Of a DNA stretch of 23,428 nucleotides, positions 5,034 through 14,605 are shown piece by piece. Position 1 is the stretch's first letter. Each line of letters begins with the position of its first letter. Where the stretch lies: positions 1-23,428 of the IMG/VR virus record IMGVR_UViG_3300017741_002102, one strand, 5' to 3'. The notes beneath the pieces are model-generated. The model searched no databases and had not been told where the DNA came from. It worked only from the letters and a program-made list of their open reading frames with translations. This DNA comes from a virus. The position numbers and the translations under genes were made by a program.

Positions 5034-6781
5034 TGCTAAACGCAGATGAGCTGTTAATCAAAACAGACGATTTAAAAGCAATGCACGAACAAAGCGGTCA
5101 TTTCGAGTACCGTGATCGTGTACGTTCTATTATGAACGGTGGGACAAATGGTATCTCTGCATTACTAGGTCAAGAAGCAAAAAACTACGATGTTGACTTA
5201 CCAATACCTAATCTTATTAATTCAGGTCTAGAGCATTTAGCACAGAAGTTAGGACGTATGCCTGACATAAAAGTAGACTCCTATGCAGAGAGTGAACGTG
5301 CTAAAGCAAAAGCAGATAAGTTAGAACGTATTGTTACAAGTTTAGACGCTTCATCTAAAATGGAAATGCAGTTACCACAAGCTGCACGATGGTTACCAGG
5401 TTATGGTTTTTGTGTATGGATCATTAGACAAAAGAAATCACCTGAAGGAATCATGTATCCACATGCGGAACTAAGAGATCCTTACGATTGTTATCCAGGA
5501 TATTATGGCGCAGATCAACAACCTAAAGAGTTGGCGTTAATACGTTTAGTACCTAACCAAGTTATTAAATCTATGTATCCACAAGCTAAAGTCACCATTG
5601 ATGAAAACAGTGCATTCCCATCAGGGTATAGCAAGTTTAAATATACTGATGGTTTCTCTAGAAGTTGGGACAACCACACAGGTGACGGTACAGAATTAGT
5701 TGAGTATTATGACGAAGAAGGTACATATGTATTTTTACCTGAAACAAAACAAATATTAGATTTCACACCTAATCCAATAAAATCGGGACCACGATTTGTT
5801 GTATCAAAACGTTTTAGTTTTGACAGACTATCAGGTCAGTACGATCATGTTTTAGGTTTGATGGCAGCTATGGCTAAGATTAACGTCTTGTCCATAATTG
5901 CAATGGAAGACAGTGTATTCACTGAAACAAATATTATAGGAGAGCTAGAGAGCGGGAATTACAAGAGAGGTAGACTTGCAGTCAACTATCTAACACCTGG
6001 TTCACAAGTAGCTAAACCACCAAATAATATACCGTATCAATTGTTTACACAGATCGACCGTATAGAGAGACAGCTTAGAGTTGGATCTAGTTATCCAGTG
6101 AGCGATGACGCAATATCCCCTAACAGTTTTGTTACTGGTAGAGGATTGCAAGAGTTATTATCATCCGTTGATCTAAACGTAAAAGAATATCAGCTATCAC
6201 TTAAAACAGCAATAGAAGAGCTTGATTATAAACGTTTAGAAATGGATCAGGCACTCAATGGAAATACTAAAAAACCATTAGCAGGTTATCTAAACGGTAC
6301 AGCATATGCTGAAAACTATACACCATCTACTGATATTGCAGGTATGTACAAGACAAGGCGTATTTACGGTGTCATGGCAGGATTCGATGAACCTACAAAG
6401 ATTGTGTCAGGTTTACAGTTACTACAAGCAGGTATCATAGACAAAGAGACTTTGCAAGAAAACATGGACGGATTAGATAACGTACAGAAAATAAATGATA
6501 GAATACTTAAAGACGAAGCAGAGAGAACTTTGTTTGAGACATTAAAGGTACAAGCAAGTCAAGGAGATCCTAAAGCAACAATGGCATTGGTACAGATATA
6601 CAAGAGTCCTAACGACATGCAGAAAATATTAGATAAGTTTTATACAGCTACAGAACCTGAAGTACCTGAAGGTGAAGCTGCATTATTAGAGCAGATGATG
6701 GGCGGTGGTCAACAACCACAACCTGGACCTGCACCTGATGTTAGATCATTATTACTAGGAGGTTTGCAAGGTGGCGCCTAA
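5033..6781 (+). CDS. Portal protein, 582 aa
   Basis: Forms the dodecameric ring at the packaging vertex. The size, its position directly after the terminase, and segments such as LPIPNLINSGLEHLAQKLG, the conserved LRDPYDCYPGYYG (about residues 147-159) and the long C-terminal helical part (VNYLTPGSQVAKPPNN, then FVTGRGLQELLSSVD) fit phage portals. The C-terminus is Gln/Pro/Gly-rich (GGGQQPQPGPAPD). A TTG two codons upstream is also possible, but ATG overlaps the terminase stop as TAATG, the usual junction here. The last ten codons overlap the next gene. Confidence 0.85.
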   Translation: MLNADELLIKTDDLKAMHEQSGHFEYRDRVRSIMNGGTNGISALLGQEAKNYDVDLPIPNLINSGLEHLAQKLGRMPDIKVDSYAESERAKAKADKLERIVTSLDASSKMEMQLPQAARWLPGYGFCVWIIRQKKSPEGIMYPHAELRDPYDCYPGYYGADQQPKELALIRLVPNQVIKSMYPQAKVTIDENSAFPSGYSKFKYTDGFSRSWDNHTGDGTELVEYYDEEGTYVFLPETKQILDFTPNPIKSGPRFVVSKRFSFDRLSGQYDHVLGLMAAMAKINVLSIIAMEDSVFTETNIIGELESGNYKRGRLAVNYLTPGSQVAKPPNNIPYQLFTQIDRIERQLRVGSSYPVSDDAISPNSFVTGRGLQELLSSVDLNVKEYQLSLKTAIEELDYKRLEMDQALNGNTKKPLAGYLNGTAYAENYTPSTDIAGMYKTRRIYGVMAGFDEPTKIVSGLQLLQAGIIDKETLQENMDGLDNVQKINDRILKDEAERTLFETLKVQASQGDPKATMALVQIYKSPNDMQKILDKFYTATEPEVPEGEAALLEQMMGGGQQPQPGPAPDVRSLLLGGLQGGA

Positions 6782-6995
6782 CGAAGAAGTCAATATGATG
6801 TTTGGCGAGATAGTCAATAGTTGTTTAATTGACGTATGGCAAAAAACAGAGCTAGAAATATCTGATCACGAAGAAGAATTGTTTCAAGATGAACCACAGA
6901 TTTCTGACATGCCACAAGGAATGATTGTACAATATATACCACAAGGATTAATAATATTTTTTGGTAAACAGGAGGATCTAGATGGCAACTGGTAG
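6771..6995 (+). CDS. Small acidic hypothetical protein, 74 aa, GTG start
   Basis: Starts at GTG eight bases after a perfect AGGAGG (6757-6762) placed inside the end of the portal gene, which makes the unusual start and the 11-base overlap credible. The protein is acidic (EISDHEEELFQDEPQISD) and contains MIVQYIPQGLIIFF, a hydrophobic strand pair rather than a clear membrane helix. It overlaps the next gene by 14 bases. A small protein after the portal may be a head-assembly helper, but I recognise no family. Confidence 0.65.
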   Translation: MAPNEEVNMMFGEIVNSCLIDVWQKTELEISDHEEELFQDEPQISDMPQGMIVQYIPQGLIIFFGKQEDLDGNW

Positions 6996-7440
6996 TAGTA
7001 GAAATCGTGGACGTAGAGGTGGAGTCAAAAGACCTGCAGCTGTAAGTGGTCCTGGTAAATTATCACGTAGAACAGATGGTGCTGCACCAACAATAGAAGA
7101 TGTACGTGGAATGGTTAATGAGTCTGCAGGAGAAGAAGCAGCACTTGTAGATCAAGTTAGACAAGGTAATATAGAACAACCACAAGAAACTTTTACTGCA
7201 CAACCACAACAAGGTCCTGCACCATTAGGTGGGTTACCTACAGGGTTAGCAGATGTATTTGCACCAGGAGAAGATAATCTAGGTCAATACCAATCACCAC
7301 CAACACAAGATCAATTTTTAGAACCTGATGATGTCATGCTTATAAGAGCAATGGCAGAAGTAAATCCTACTTCAGAACTTCTAGGACTACTTAAATTTGC
7401 TTCTGATAGACAGATAGGTAGAACGCAGCGTAACCTCTAA
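6982..7440 (+). CDS. Hypothetical virion-region protein, 152 aa, disordered
   Basis: The N-terminus MATGSSRNRGRRGGVKRP is strongly basic, followed by a Gln/Pro-rich, probably disordered middle (PQETFTAQPQQGPAPLGGL) and a more ordered helical end (DDVMLIRAMAEVNPTSELLG). CAGGAGG lies about eight bases before the ATG. A basic, flexible protein in the head-gene block could bind DNA inside the capsid or act as an assembly factor; no family was recognised. Confidence 0.7.
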   Translation: MATGSSRNRGRRGGVKRPAAVSGPGKLSRRTDGAAPTIEDVRGMVNESAGEEAALVDQVRQGNIEQPQETFTAQPQQGPAPLGGLPTGLADVFAPGEDNLGQYQSPPTQDQFLEPDDVMLIRAMAEVNPTSELLGLLKFASDRQIGRTQRNL

Positions 7441-10400
7441 TGGCTACATTTCACAGAGATAATCCTGCGGAGGAAGCTAACTTTTACAAAGAGCTACAAC
7501 AAAGACAAGCTACATACAAAAGAGCTAAGAACTCTATAACTAAAGAAGACGCGCTACGTGCTAGTGCAATAGCAAAAGCATATCCAAACTTTTCACCTGA
7601 TGTAATTACATCTTTAACAACGTTGCAAGTAAAACCTGAAGCACAAGTTTTAAATGACATATCTAAAATGATTTCACAATCTAACAGTAAGACAGTGCTA
7701 GATAAAGTCTTTGATCCACTACAAGCAGGAGTACGTTTAGGATTTTTAGGATTAGAAGATTTATATAGAACAACAGTAGATCGTCCTATCAATTCATTTA
7801 TAGCAAGTACGTTTGGTGATAAATCAGAGAATCTATCTTTTGCTGACGCATATAGACAAAGTGGTAAATCAACTGTTAAACAATTGTTTGGTGAAATGAA
7901 CAAAGGTAAAAAAGTAAATTTAGGTGAAGGGTTCTTACCTGTATCAGAAACGTTCGACGCACAGAATCCACAGTCTAAATTTTATGATGAATACCAATAC
8001 ATGATACGATCAGGATTTGATCAAGGTAGAGCAGAACAAATAATACAAAACTATCTAGGTACACCAATAACTTCTATAGATAGACAAATGCAAGAAGGTA
8101 ATGAGAATTTTACTATTAGTAATGAAAAGGGTACAGTTCCCATATCTTTAGGCAGATCGTTAGCACTACAAGTTGCAGAACCTAATACAAGAACATTTAA
8201 TGTTGTATCAGGTGTATTAGACGCAGGTAAAGCATTGTTCTTAGATCCTGCAAACTATTTAACATTAGGCATGGGTGCATTTACAAAAGGTAGAAAATCT
8301 TTAAAGATACCTGATTACTTAGAAAAGATTTTAAATGATACACCTGTAGATAAGATGACTAAAGCACAAAAAGAATACATCGGTGCTGTAAACAAAAGTT
8401 GGGGTTTACCGTTTATATCAGGTAGATCAGTATCTAATTACCTTGTTAAAGATGAAGGTGGTAAGAAATTAATTAATTATTTTGCAGAGTTAGATGATCC
8501 TAATAAGTTTATAGAACTTACTGGTATTACTGATAGAGAAGCTATCACTGCTTTTATGGATGTATCACAAGACTTTACAAAGTCAAGTGCAGATAAACAA
8601 ACAGCAGTTAAAAACTTACTTACAGAATTTTTAGAAGATCCTTTTGGACCTATGGGTACAGGAGAAAAACCAACAGTAGGTGCAATAGGTAGATTCTTAG
8701 GTGGTGCTACAGAAGAGTTGTTAGGCGGAGTACCTGAAGGTACAGGTAAATTATTTGGTGCTAAAAAAGTTATTAAGACAAAACTTATGGATAGTCCTAA
8801 TAGATCAGCAAGAATACTATCTACGTATGCAGGAGAGTTTCCATATAGATATGTTGATAGCAATCAGTTAGATGACGCTGTAACAAACCTAAAAGGTTTC
8901 ATGGATCAAACAACTATGGATGGTGTTGCTAAAAATCAAATACTTAACAGAGCTATACGTTTAGAAGATGGAGATCAAACAGGTTTATTTAACGTTGTAA
9001 AAGATATGGTAAAGTTTACTGCTGATGATCTAGTAGATAACTACGGTGTCAATGCAGAAGACGCATATACATTTAGCAGGATCTTTGAAGATTACTTACC
9101 TGAACTACGCGCATATTTTATAGATTCTGTAACAGGTAACAACGTAGCTAATCCTGGTGCAAAGATAAGTCAAACAATTGTTGACAACAAAGCATTCGTT
9201 AATCCTGATCCGCATTTATTAACAGAGTTTATCGAACGTACAATACCTTTACCTGATCCTTCACAATTAGCAAAAGCTATGAACTCTATGTCTTTAATTA
9301 GAGCTAAAGCGTCAGAACAAGGTATAGACATGTTTAGTAAACTACCTGCCAAAATTAAATCAGGAACTATGTCAAAGATTATAGATAGTTACTACGGTGA
9401 CTTTTGGAAACCATTCGTATTATTACGTGGTGCCTGGTTACTACGTGTTGTTGGTGAAGAACAATTACGTATGTATACACGTGGTTATGACAATATATTT
9501 AGCAGACCGTTATCTGTATTGTCTTTAGGTATACTTAAAAAACCTAGCAGTACAGAAGCTGCACGTTGGACAAGCAAGAATGTAGAGTTTAAAGATTTAC
9601 TAGGTAACCCGTTAGAAGAAGCACTTGAATGGCAAGCTGCTAGTTCACGTAGGTATGGATCTAATAACTTTGATCATCTATTCGGTGGTAACTACAGAGC
9701 AGGCAAGAGAAGAAAAAAACCTGGTGTACACCCAATGGATACTATTACAAAAGAAGAAGCATTAGCGGCACAAGAGACAAGACCACAATTATTACAGAAG
9801 TATTTTGATGATGGGATTGTAAGAGAAGTTGCGCATTTACATTACGATAGATTGTTTAATCATTTGTTTAGAGGTGCTTTAACTAAAAAACAAAGAGATC
9901 AAAGAATGAAAGAGTTTATAGAAGGTACTTCTACTAGAGCGCAAGATATTATAGAAGCATACTCACAAGGTGGACCTACCTATAAAGCTAGAATGTCCAC
10001 AGCAGGTGGTAGATTTGCATACACTGAATCTATTTATGCTAGAGCAAACCAATTAGCAGGTGGTGCTTTTGATCAGAACTTAGACGTATTAGAAGATTTA
10101 GCTAATAAAATGAACATAGACGATCTTGACTTCGGTAAAACACCATTCCCATTATCTATAGAAAAAACTGCTAACACAAACATATTTGAAATGCTTGTAC
10201 GTAACAGACTAAATAGAATAGATGGCAAACAATATACAACTGAAACCTTAGATGATTTTTTTGATAGCATACAGAATGGAGATAACACTCTATATAAAAA
10301 TGTTAAGAAGACTCTTATGTCAGATGAGTACATAAATGATCTACCTAACGTTGTTGCTGTAGGTAAAACAGATTACATTGATGATGTAGGCAAGATGGAG

Positions 10401-12824
10401 TTCTATACAAACAAAGCATTCGACGCTTTAATGGGACAAAGAACTGACAATGCTTCTAGGTCACCAGTCTTTAGACAAGCATACTGGAGAACAATATACG
10501 ATATGCTTCCATACATGTCTGCGAAAATGCGTAACACAATGATGGAGGGTGGTAACTATATTGTAGGAGGTAAAGAGTTCAACGTATCGGGTGCTTTAAA
10601 TGCAAACTTACCTGGTGAAAACTTAATGTCTTCTCTACGTGCAGATATTGGATTGCCTGCACAGAAGCTACGTAAAACTGATACAGAGATAAACATTGAC
10701 ATGTTCCAAAGAAAAATTAAAGAACTGAATGATCGTGATGTAAAAGCAGGTCTAGATTATCAAGATGTAGATGATGAGTTTGAAAAGTTTCAGACAGCTT
10801 ATTTAAAACGTAAAGGTGATCTAGATAAACAACTTACAGATAAGACTGAAGAACTAGCTAAGTTAGAACTAGACATAACAGGTACTTATGGATCAGGTGT
10901 TAGTTACGAAGATGACATTGTACCTATGAATGTTAAAAAAAGAGTAGACGATCTACAAGAAGATATGTTTGATCTAGAAGCAAAACTAGAAACCAATAAA
11001 GAATTGTTTGATTCAAACTTAGAGACAAGATCAGAACTACTAGGTTTTACAGATAAATCAGGTGACGTTGACTTAATTGATAGAATAGCAAAAGCACGTG
11101 CGTTAACAGAAGTGCAAGAGTTATTGTATGACTTAACTAAACGTAAAAAGGTTGCATACAACCTACGTGGCATATTCCCATTCGGCGAAGCGTACATAGA
11201 GATTATGACAACATGGGCTAAGTTATTAAAAGAAAACCCTGAAATTACACGAAGAGGACAAGTAACAGTTAATGCTTTACGTGGTGACAATCCATTTAGT
11301 CCAGTACAAGGCGAAGGATTCTTAGGACAGGATGAAGTTACTGGTGAAGAAGTATTCTATTATCCTATGATTGATGATTTAGCTTCAGACGCATTGTTTG
11401 GTGAAGATCGAAATGTAGGAGTAAGGTTTCCTGGTTATGCTTCATCAATTAACTTAGCATTAGAAATAGTACCTGGTATTGGACCTGCTGTAGCTATACC
11501 TGCTAGTTTCTTTGTTAATGCTAGTCCAAACTTTGACGAAGCTAAAAAAATATTATTCCCTTATGGATTACCTGATGTAAGAACAGCAGGAGATCTTATT
11601 TCAGCAGCAGGTGTACCTGCATGGTTACGTAATACATACCAGGCATTGTACGCATATAACGAAGATGTTGGACAAAACGAAATAACACGTATTGCTTCTA
11701 ACACTACTATTGATGTATACCGAATATTAAAAGCTAATGGTTCAGATGATCGTACTTCGCAACAACAAGAAGAACTTATGAAAGAAGCTAGATCTATTGC
11801 TAGGAACTTAACCTTAATTAAAGCTGCTTCACAATTTGTTGGTCCAGTAGGACTTAACCCTAGATTTGATATAGGCAACGATAAGAATGCAGGACATGTT
11901 TATTCTATGCAAATACTTGCGGACAGATACAGAGAGATGTTACAGACACCACCTAAAGATGAAGTTACAGGACAATTCCTCTATGCACCTGGAGATAACT
12001 ACTCAGCTACTAAGTTCTTTATTGATGAGTTTGGATTTAATCCACTAGACATTGCTACACCTAAGACAGTAGTTATAGAACCTAGACCAGTAGATGAACG
12101 TGGTGTAAAGTTTCAATTAGAAAATCCTGAAATATTTGAGAACTATACTTTTACTGCACAGTATGCAATACCACAAGGCGGAGGTGGACCATTCGATTAT
12201 GAAGCATATGTACGTACAATTGCTAATGAACAAAGAGAACCTCTTAAACCTGAAGAGTGGCTAGCTAAAAGGAATCAAAGACTAGGTGATTTCTTTATGG
12301 AAGATAAGAGAGTAAGTACTTTACAAACATATGACATAACAGATCCATATCAGAATCAAATGCGTGAGAGAGAAATGGCATTATCTAGAGATATTGCTAG
12401 ATCAAAGTTTCCAGGATTCGATTCTACGATACCTGGATTACCACAAACATCTACATTAGATATGCAATTTGAAGAGCTTAAAAATTGGGAAAAGAGTAGA
12501 ACCCTATCACAAACAGCAGTAGGTAAAGACTTACGTGTTGTATTAGGGTTTATAGATACGTTAGAAAAACGTGCATTAGTTGTTGGTTTATCTAAAGAAG
12601 GTTGGAAAACATCAAGGACTATGTTAAAAGAACGTCAACAATTACGTGATACTATAGGTATGTTAATAAATAAGAACCCTGATTTTCAAATATTAGCAGA
12701 ACGTGTATTGCTACCTTTATTCCAGGAACGTACAGATTTCTTAGAAGATTTACAGTATGACTATGATACACTTAATGAATATGGTGTGTACTTACCAAAC
12801 GTACCTGGTACAGAGGATATTTAA
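7440..12824 (+). CDS. Giant internal/ejection virion protein, 1794 aa, family unknown
   Basis: At 1794 residues this is the largest product. The sequence is mostly alpha-helical. Residues about 657-680 contain PFVLLRGAWLLRVVGEEQLR. A charged coiled coil spans about 1077-1200 (LDKQLTDKTEELAKLEL). A hydrophobic, glycine-containing stretch at about 1330-1365 (SINLALEIVPGIGPAVAIPA) could insert into a membrane. The C-terminus is charged and helical. I found no polymerase, HExxH or lysozyme motif. Its place between portal and scaffold and next to a transglycosylase suggests a protein carried in the capsid and ejected with the DNA, comparable in size to T7 or N4 internal proteins, but that is inference. 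There is no ribosome site before the ATG; the TAATG overlap with the previous stop implies coupled translation. Confidence 0.75.
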   Translation: MATFHRDNPAEEANFYKELQQRQATYKRAKNSITKEDALRASAIAKAYPNFSPDVITSLTTLQVKPEAQVLNDISKMISQSNSKTVLDKVFDPLQAGVRLGFLGLEDLYRTTVDRPINSFIASTFGDKSENLSFADAYRQSGKSTVKQLFGEMNKGKKVNLGEGFLPVSETFDAQNPQSKFYDEYQYMIRSGFDQGRAEQIIQNYLGTPITSIDRQMQEGNENFTISNEKGTVPISLGRSLALQVAEPNTRTFNVVSGVLDAGKALFLDPANYLTLGMGAFTKGRKSLKIPDYLEKILNDTPVDKMTKAQKEYIGAVNKSWGLPFISGRSVSNYLVKDEGGKKLINYFAELDDPNKFIELTGITDREAITAFMDVSQDFTKSSADKQTAVKNLLTEFLEDPFGPMGTGEKPTVGAIGRFLGGATEELLGGVPEGTGKLFGAKKVIKTKLMDSPNRSARILSTYAGEFPYRYVDSNQLDDAVTNLKGFMDQTTMDGVAKNQILNRAIRLEDGDQTGLFNVVKDMVKFTADDLVDNYGVNAEDAYTFSRIFEDYLPELRAYFIDSVTGNNVANPGAKISQTIVDNKAFVNPDPHLLTEFIERTIPLPDPSQLAKAMNSMSLIRAKASEQGIDMFSKLPAKIKSGTMSKIIDSYYGDFWKPFVLLRGAWLLRVVGEEQLRMYTRGYDNIFSRPLSVLSLGILKKPSSTEAARWTSKNVEFKDLLGNPLEEALEWQAASSRRYGSNNFDHLFGGNYRAGKRRKKPGVHPMDTITKEEALAAQETRPQLLQKYFDDGIVREVAHLHYDRLFNHLFRGALTKKQRDQRMKEFIEGTSTRAQDIIEAYSQGGPTYKARMSTAGGRFAYTESIYARANQLAGGAFDQNLDVLEDLANKMNIDDLDFGKTPFPLSIEKTANTNIFEMLVRNRLNRIDGKQYTTETLDDFFDSIQNGDNTLYKNVKKTLMSDEYINDLPNVVAVGKTDYIDDVGKMEFYTNKAFDALMGQRTDNASRSPVFRQAYWRTIYDMLPYMSAKMRNTMMEGGNYIVGGKEFNVSGALNANLPGENLMSSLRADIGLPAQKLRKTDTEINIDMFQRKIKELNDRDVKAGLDYQDVDDEFEKFQTAYLKRKGDLDKQLTDKTEELAKLELDITGTYGSGVSYEDDIVPMNVKKRVDDLQEDMFDLEAKLETNKELFDSNLETRSELLGFTDKSGDVDLIDRIAKARALTEVQELLYDLTKRKKVAYNLRGIFPFGEAYIEIMTTWAKLLKENPEITRRGQVTVNALRGDNPFSPVQGEGFLGQDEVTGEEVFYYPMIDDLASDALFGEDRNVGVRFPGYASSINLALEIVPGIGPAVAIPASFFVNASPNFDEAKKILFPYGLPDVRTAGDLISAAGVPAWLRNTYQALYAYNEDVGQNEITRIASNTTIDVYRILKANGSDDRTSQQQEELMKEARSIARNLTLIKAASQFVGPVGLNPRFDIGNDKNAGHVYSMQILADRYREMLQTPPKDEVTGQFLYAPGDNYSATKFFIDEFGFNPLDIATPKTVVIEPRPVDERGVKFQLENPEIFENYTFTAQYAIPQGGGGPFDYEAYVRTIANEQREPLKPEEWLAKRNQRLGDFFMEDKRVSTLQTYDITDPYQNQMREREMALSRDIARSKFPGFDSTIPGLPQTSTLDMQFEELKNWEKSRTLSQTAVGKDLRVVLGFIDTLEKRALVVGLSKEGWKTSRTMLKERQQLRDTIGMLINKNPDFQILAERVLLPLFQERTDFLEDLQYDYDTLNEYGVYLPNVPGTEDI

Positions 12825-14605
12825 TGACAGAAGAATTTAAACAGGCGCTAGTACAAAGTATTATAGATCAGCGTGGTTTTACAGAAAATGAACAGATATA
12901 TAAAGATCTTGTTGCATTAGTCAAAGAATCTAATGATCAATTGTTTATTGCTAAAGTGTATAACGATCTAGCAATGTACGACAAAATACAAGCACAGATG
13001 TCTAATCAGTTAATAAGTTTTGAGTCTGCATACAGTGGAGTTATGGGACAACCCACTGCTAACCCTACACTTGCTACATTTAACAAAGCAGTAGATAACA
13101 ATGCAGAGTCTCGTACATGGAGAAATCCTCAATCCCCAAAAGAAGAAAAATTTGCAGCAGATATATATAGAGGTTTAGATGTTGCTGCAGGGCTTAAAGG
13201 TCCTGAAGGTTCAGAAAATGCTAGTAAGTATTATGACTATTTAAACACAAAACTAGAACAAATAGTTGAAGAGACAGGTACATTAGGAGTTATAGTTAGA
13301 CCACCACGTGGTGAGGGTGGACAGATTTATGTCACAGAAGATCTTAATGAATGGTTTCTTAACAATCCACCTAGAGATATGACAGAAGGTTTTTATCCTA
13401 CAGAAGGTAAAGATTATAAAAAATATCCTGGATTTGCTAAACCTACAATATTAACAAAACCAGTTATGACTTTTAATGATGAGTCAGGATACTACGAACA
13501 TACTGGAGATTACTTGTTTGGTGCTGAAACTTTTAATGACAGTGGTAAATTTAATACAGCTTTAGATACTGGTGATACATTCCAGGTAGCTGTTGGTGTG
13601 AATAGACCTGACGGCACAAGTACTGGAGAAGTACAGACACTAAGCTATGATGAATTGCAATTACTTAATTCAGAAGTAGAAGGTGATCCATCTAAAACTA
13701 TTATCAACGTATCAGGTGATAAACAAGAAATTAATGCACAATTACAACAATGGATTGATTTTAATACACAACAAGCTAATGCACCTGAATATGATATTTT
13801 TGGAGGGATCTCACCTGACTATGCAATATATAAACAACCTGATGTAGCAGACGCTTTTAAAGACGGAGATCCTACAGCAGCACAAATGAAGGACGCTATG
13901 TTACCGCAGCAAGTATATGCAGGTAATATTCCTGAAGGTCAGTTTTATGGTGGCACAGATCACATATCAGGTCAAGGACCAGGTATGAATGGTACACAGA
14001 AAATATCATGGATCTCATTAGCGCCACAGGAAATAAAAGCTGTACAAGTAGATTTAATGCAAGCAGGTTATATAACTGCTGAAGACTTCTTTTTAGAACA
14101 AGGTGCATGGCAAGGTAAAACATCACAAGGTATGTACTCTGCTATGGTTGACGCAAACTTAAACATGATAGATGTGTATTCACAACTTAACAGTGAGAAG
14201 GAACGTTATTTCAAGAAACCACCTTTAGCACCTAAAGTATATGCAACACCATCTCCAGGATTTATTAAAGGAGAAATAGACAATGCACTCAGATCTGCAG
14301 GAGTTACACGTAAACTAACAGACGCAGAACTCATTGCTTTTAGTGATTTCTATATAGGCGCAGATAAAGATTATGAGACAGCAAGTGCAGAATATAGTAA
14401 GAATCTTGATTTAGCTAACAGGTTATTTCCTGGCGCACCTGATAGTATTTCTATACCAAGTACACCAAGTGAAGAACTTGCAGCATTTGCAGAACAAAAG
14501 TTTGAACCTGAACTAGCAGCACAGCAGAGAGGTATACAAGAAAAGAATGATCTTAGCTTTTTGTTTAGTTCATTAGATCAATTCGATAATATGATTGGAA
14601 GATAA
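12824..14605 (+). CDS. Virion structural protein of actinophage type, 593 aa
   Basis: The first part is helical (MTEEFKQALVQSIIDQRGFT). The middle is rich in Asp, Gly and Thr. From about residue 395, WISLAPQEIKAVQVDLMQAG, GAWQGKTSQGMYSAMVDAN resembles the layout of peptidoglycan-binding repeats ('q..L...G....G.wg..T..A'). The next segment, FIKGEIDNALRSAGVTRKLT followed by DAELIAFSDFY and a charged, Ala-rich end, is a pattern I know from minor virion proteins of actinobacteriophages. It is probably part of the ejection or internal complex with its neighbours, and it sits in TAATG overlaps on both sides. The assignment is by resemblance only. Confidence 0.65.
   Translation: MTEEFKQALVQSIIDQRGFTENEQIYKDLVALVKESNDQLFIAKVYNDLAMYDKIQAQMSNQLISFESAYSGVMGQPTANPTLATFNKAVDNNAESRTWRNPQSPKEEKFAADIYRGLDVAAGLKGPEGSENASKYYDYLNTKLEQIVEETGTLGVIVRPPRGEGGQIYVTEDLNEWFLNNPPRDMTEGFYPTEGKDYKKYPGFAKPTILTKPVMTFNDESGYYEHTGDYLFGAETFNDSGKFNTALDTGDTFQVAVGVNRPDGTSTGEVQTLSYDELQLLNSEVEGDPSKTIINVSGDKQEINAQLQQWIDFNTQQANAPEYDIFGGISPDYAIYKQPDVADAFKDGDPTAAQMKDAMLPQQVYAGNIPEGQFYGGTDHISGQGPGMNGTQKISWISLAPQEIKAVQVDLMQAGYITAEDFFLEQGAWQGKTSQGMYSAMVDANLNMIDVYSQLNSEKERYFKKPPLAPKVYATPSPGFIKGEIDNALRSAGVTRKLTDAELIAFSDFYIGADKDYETASAEYSKNLDLANRLFPGAPDSISIPSTPSEELAAFAEQKFEPELAAQQRGIQEKNDLSFLFSSLDQFDNMIGR

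Noticed and set aside
7484-11878. Long open frames on the minus strand inside the 1794-residue gene (for example 7484-7903, 10904-11290, 11561-11878)
   Set aside because: They lie fully opposite a gene with strong coding character, have low-complexity Ser/Leu-rich products and no ribosome sites; they are by-products of AT-rich codon use.
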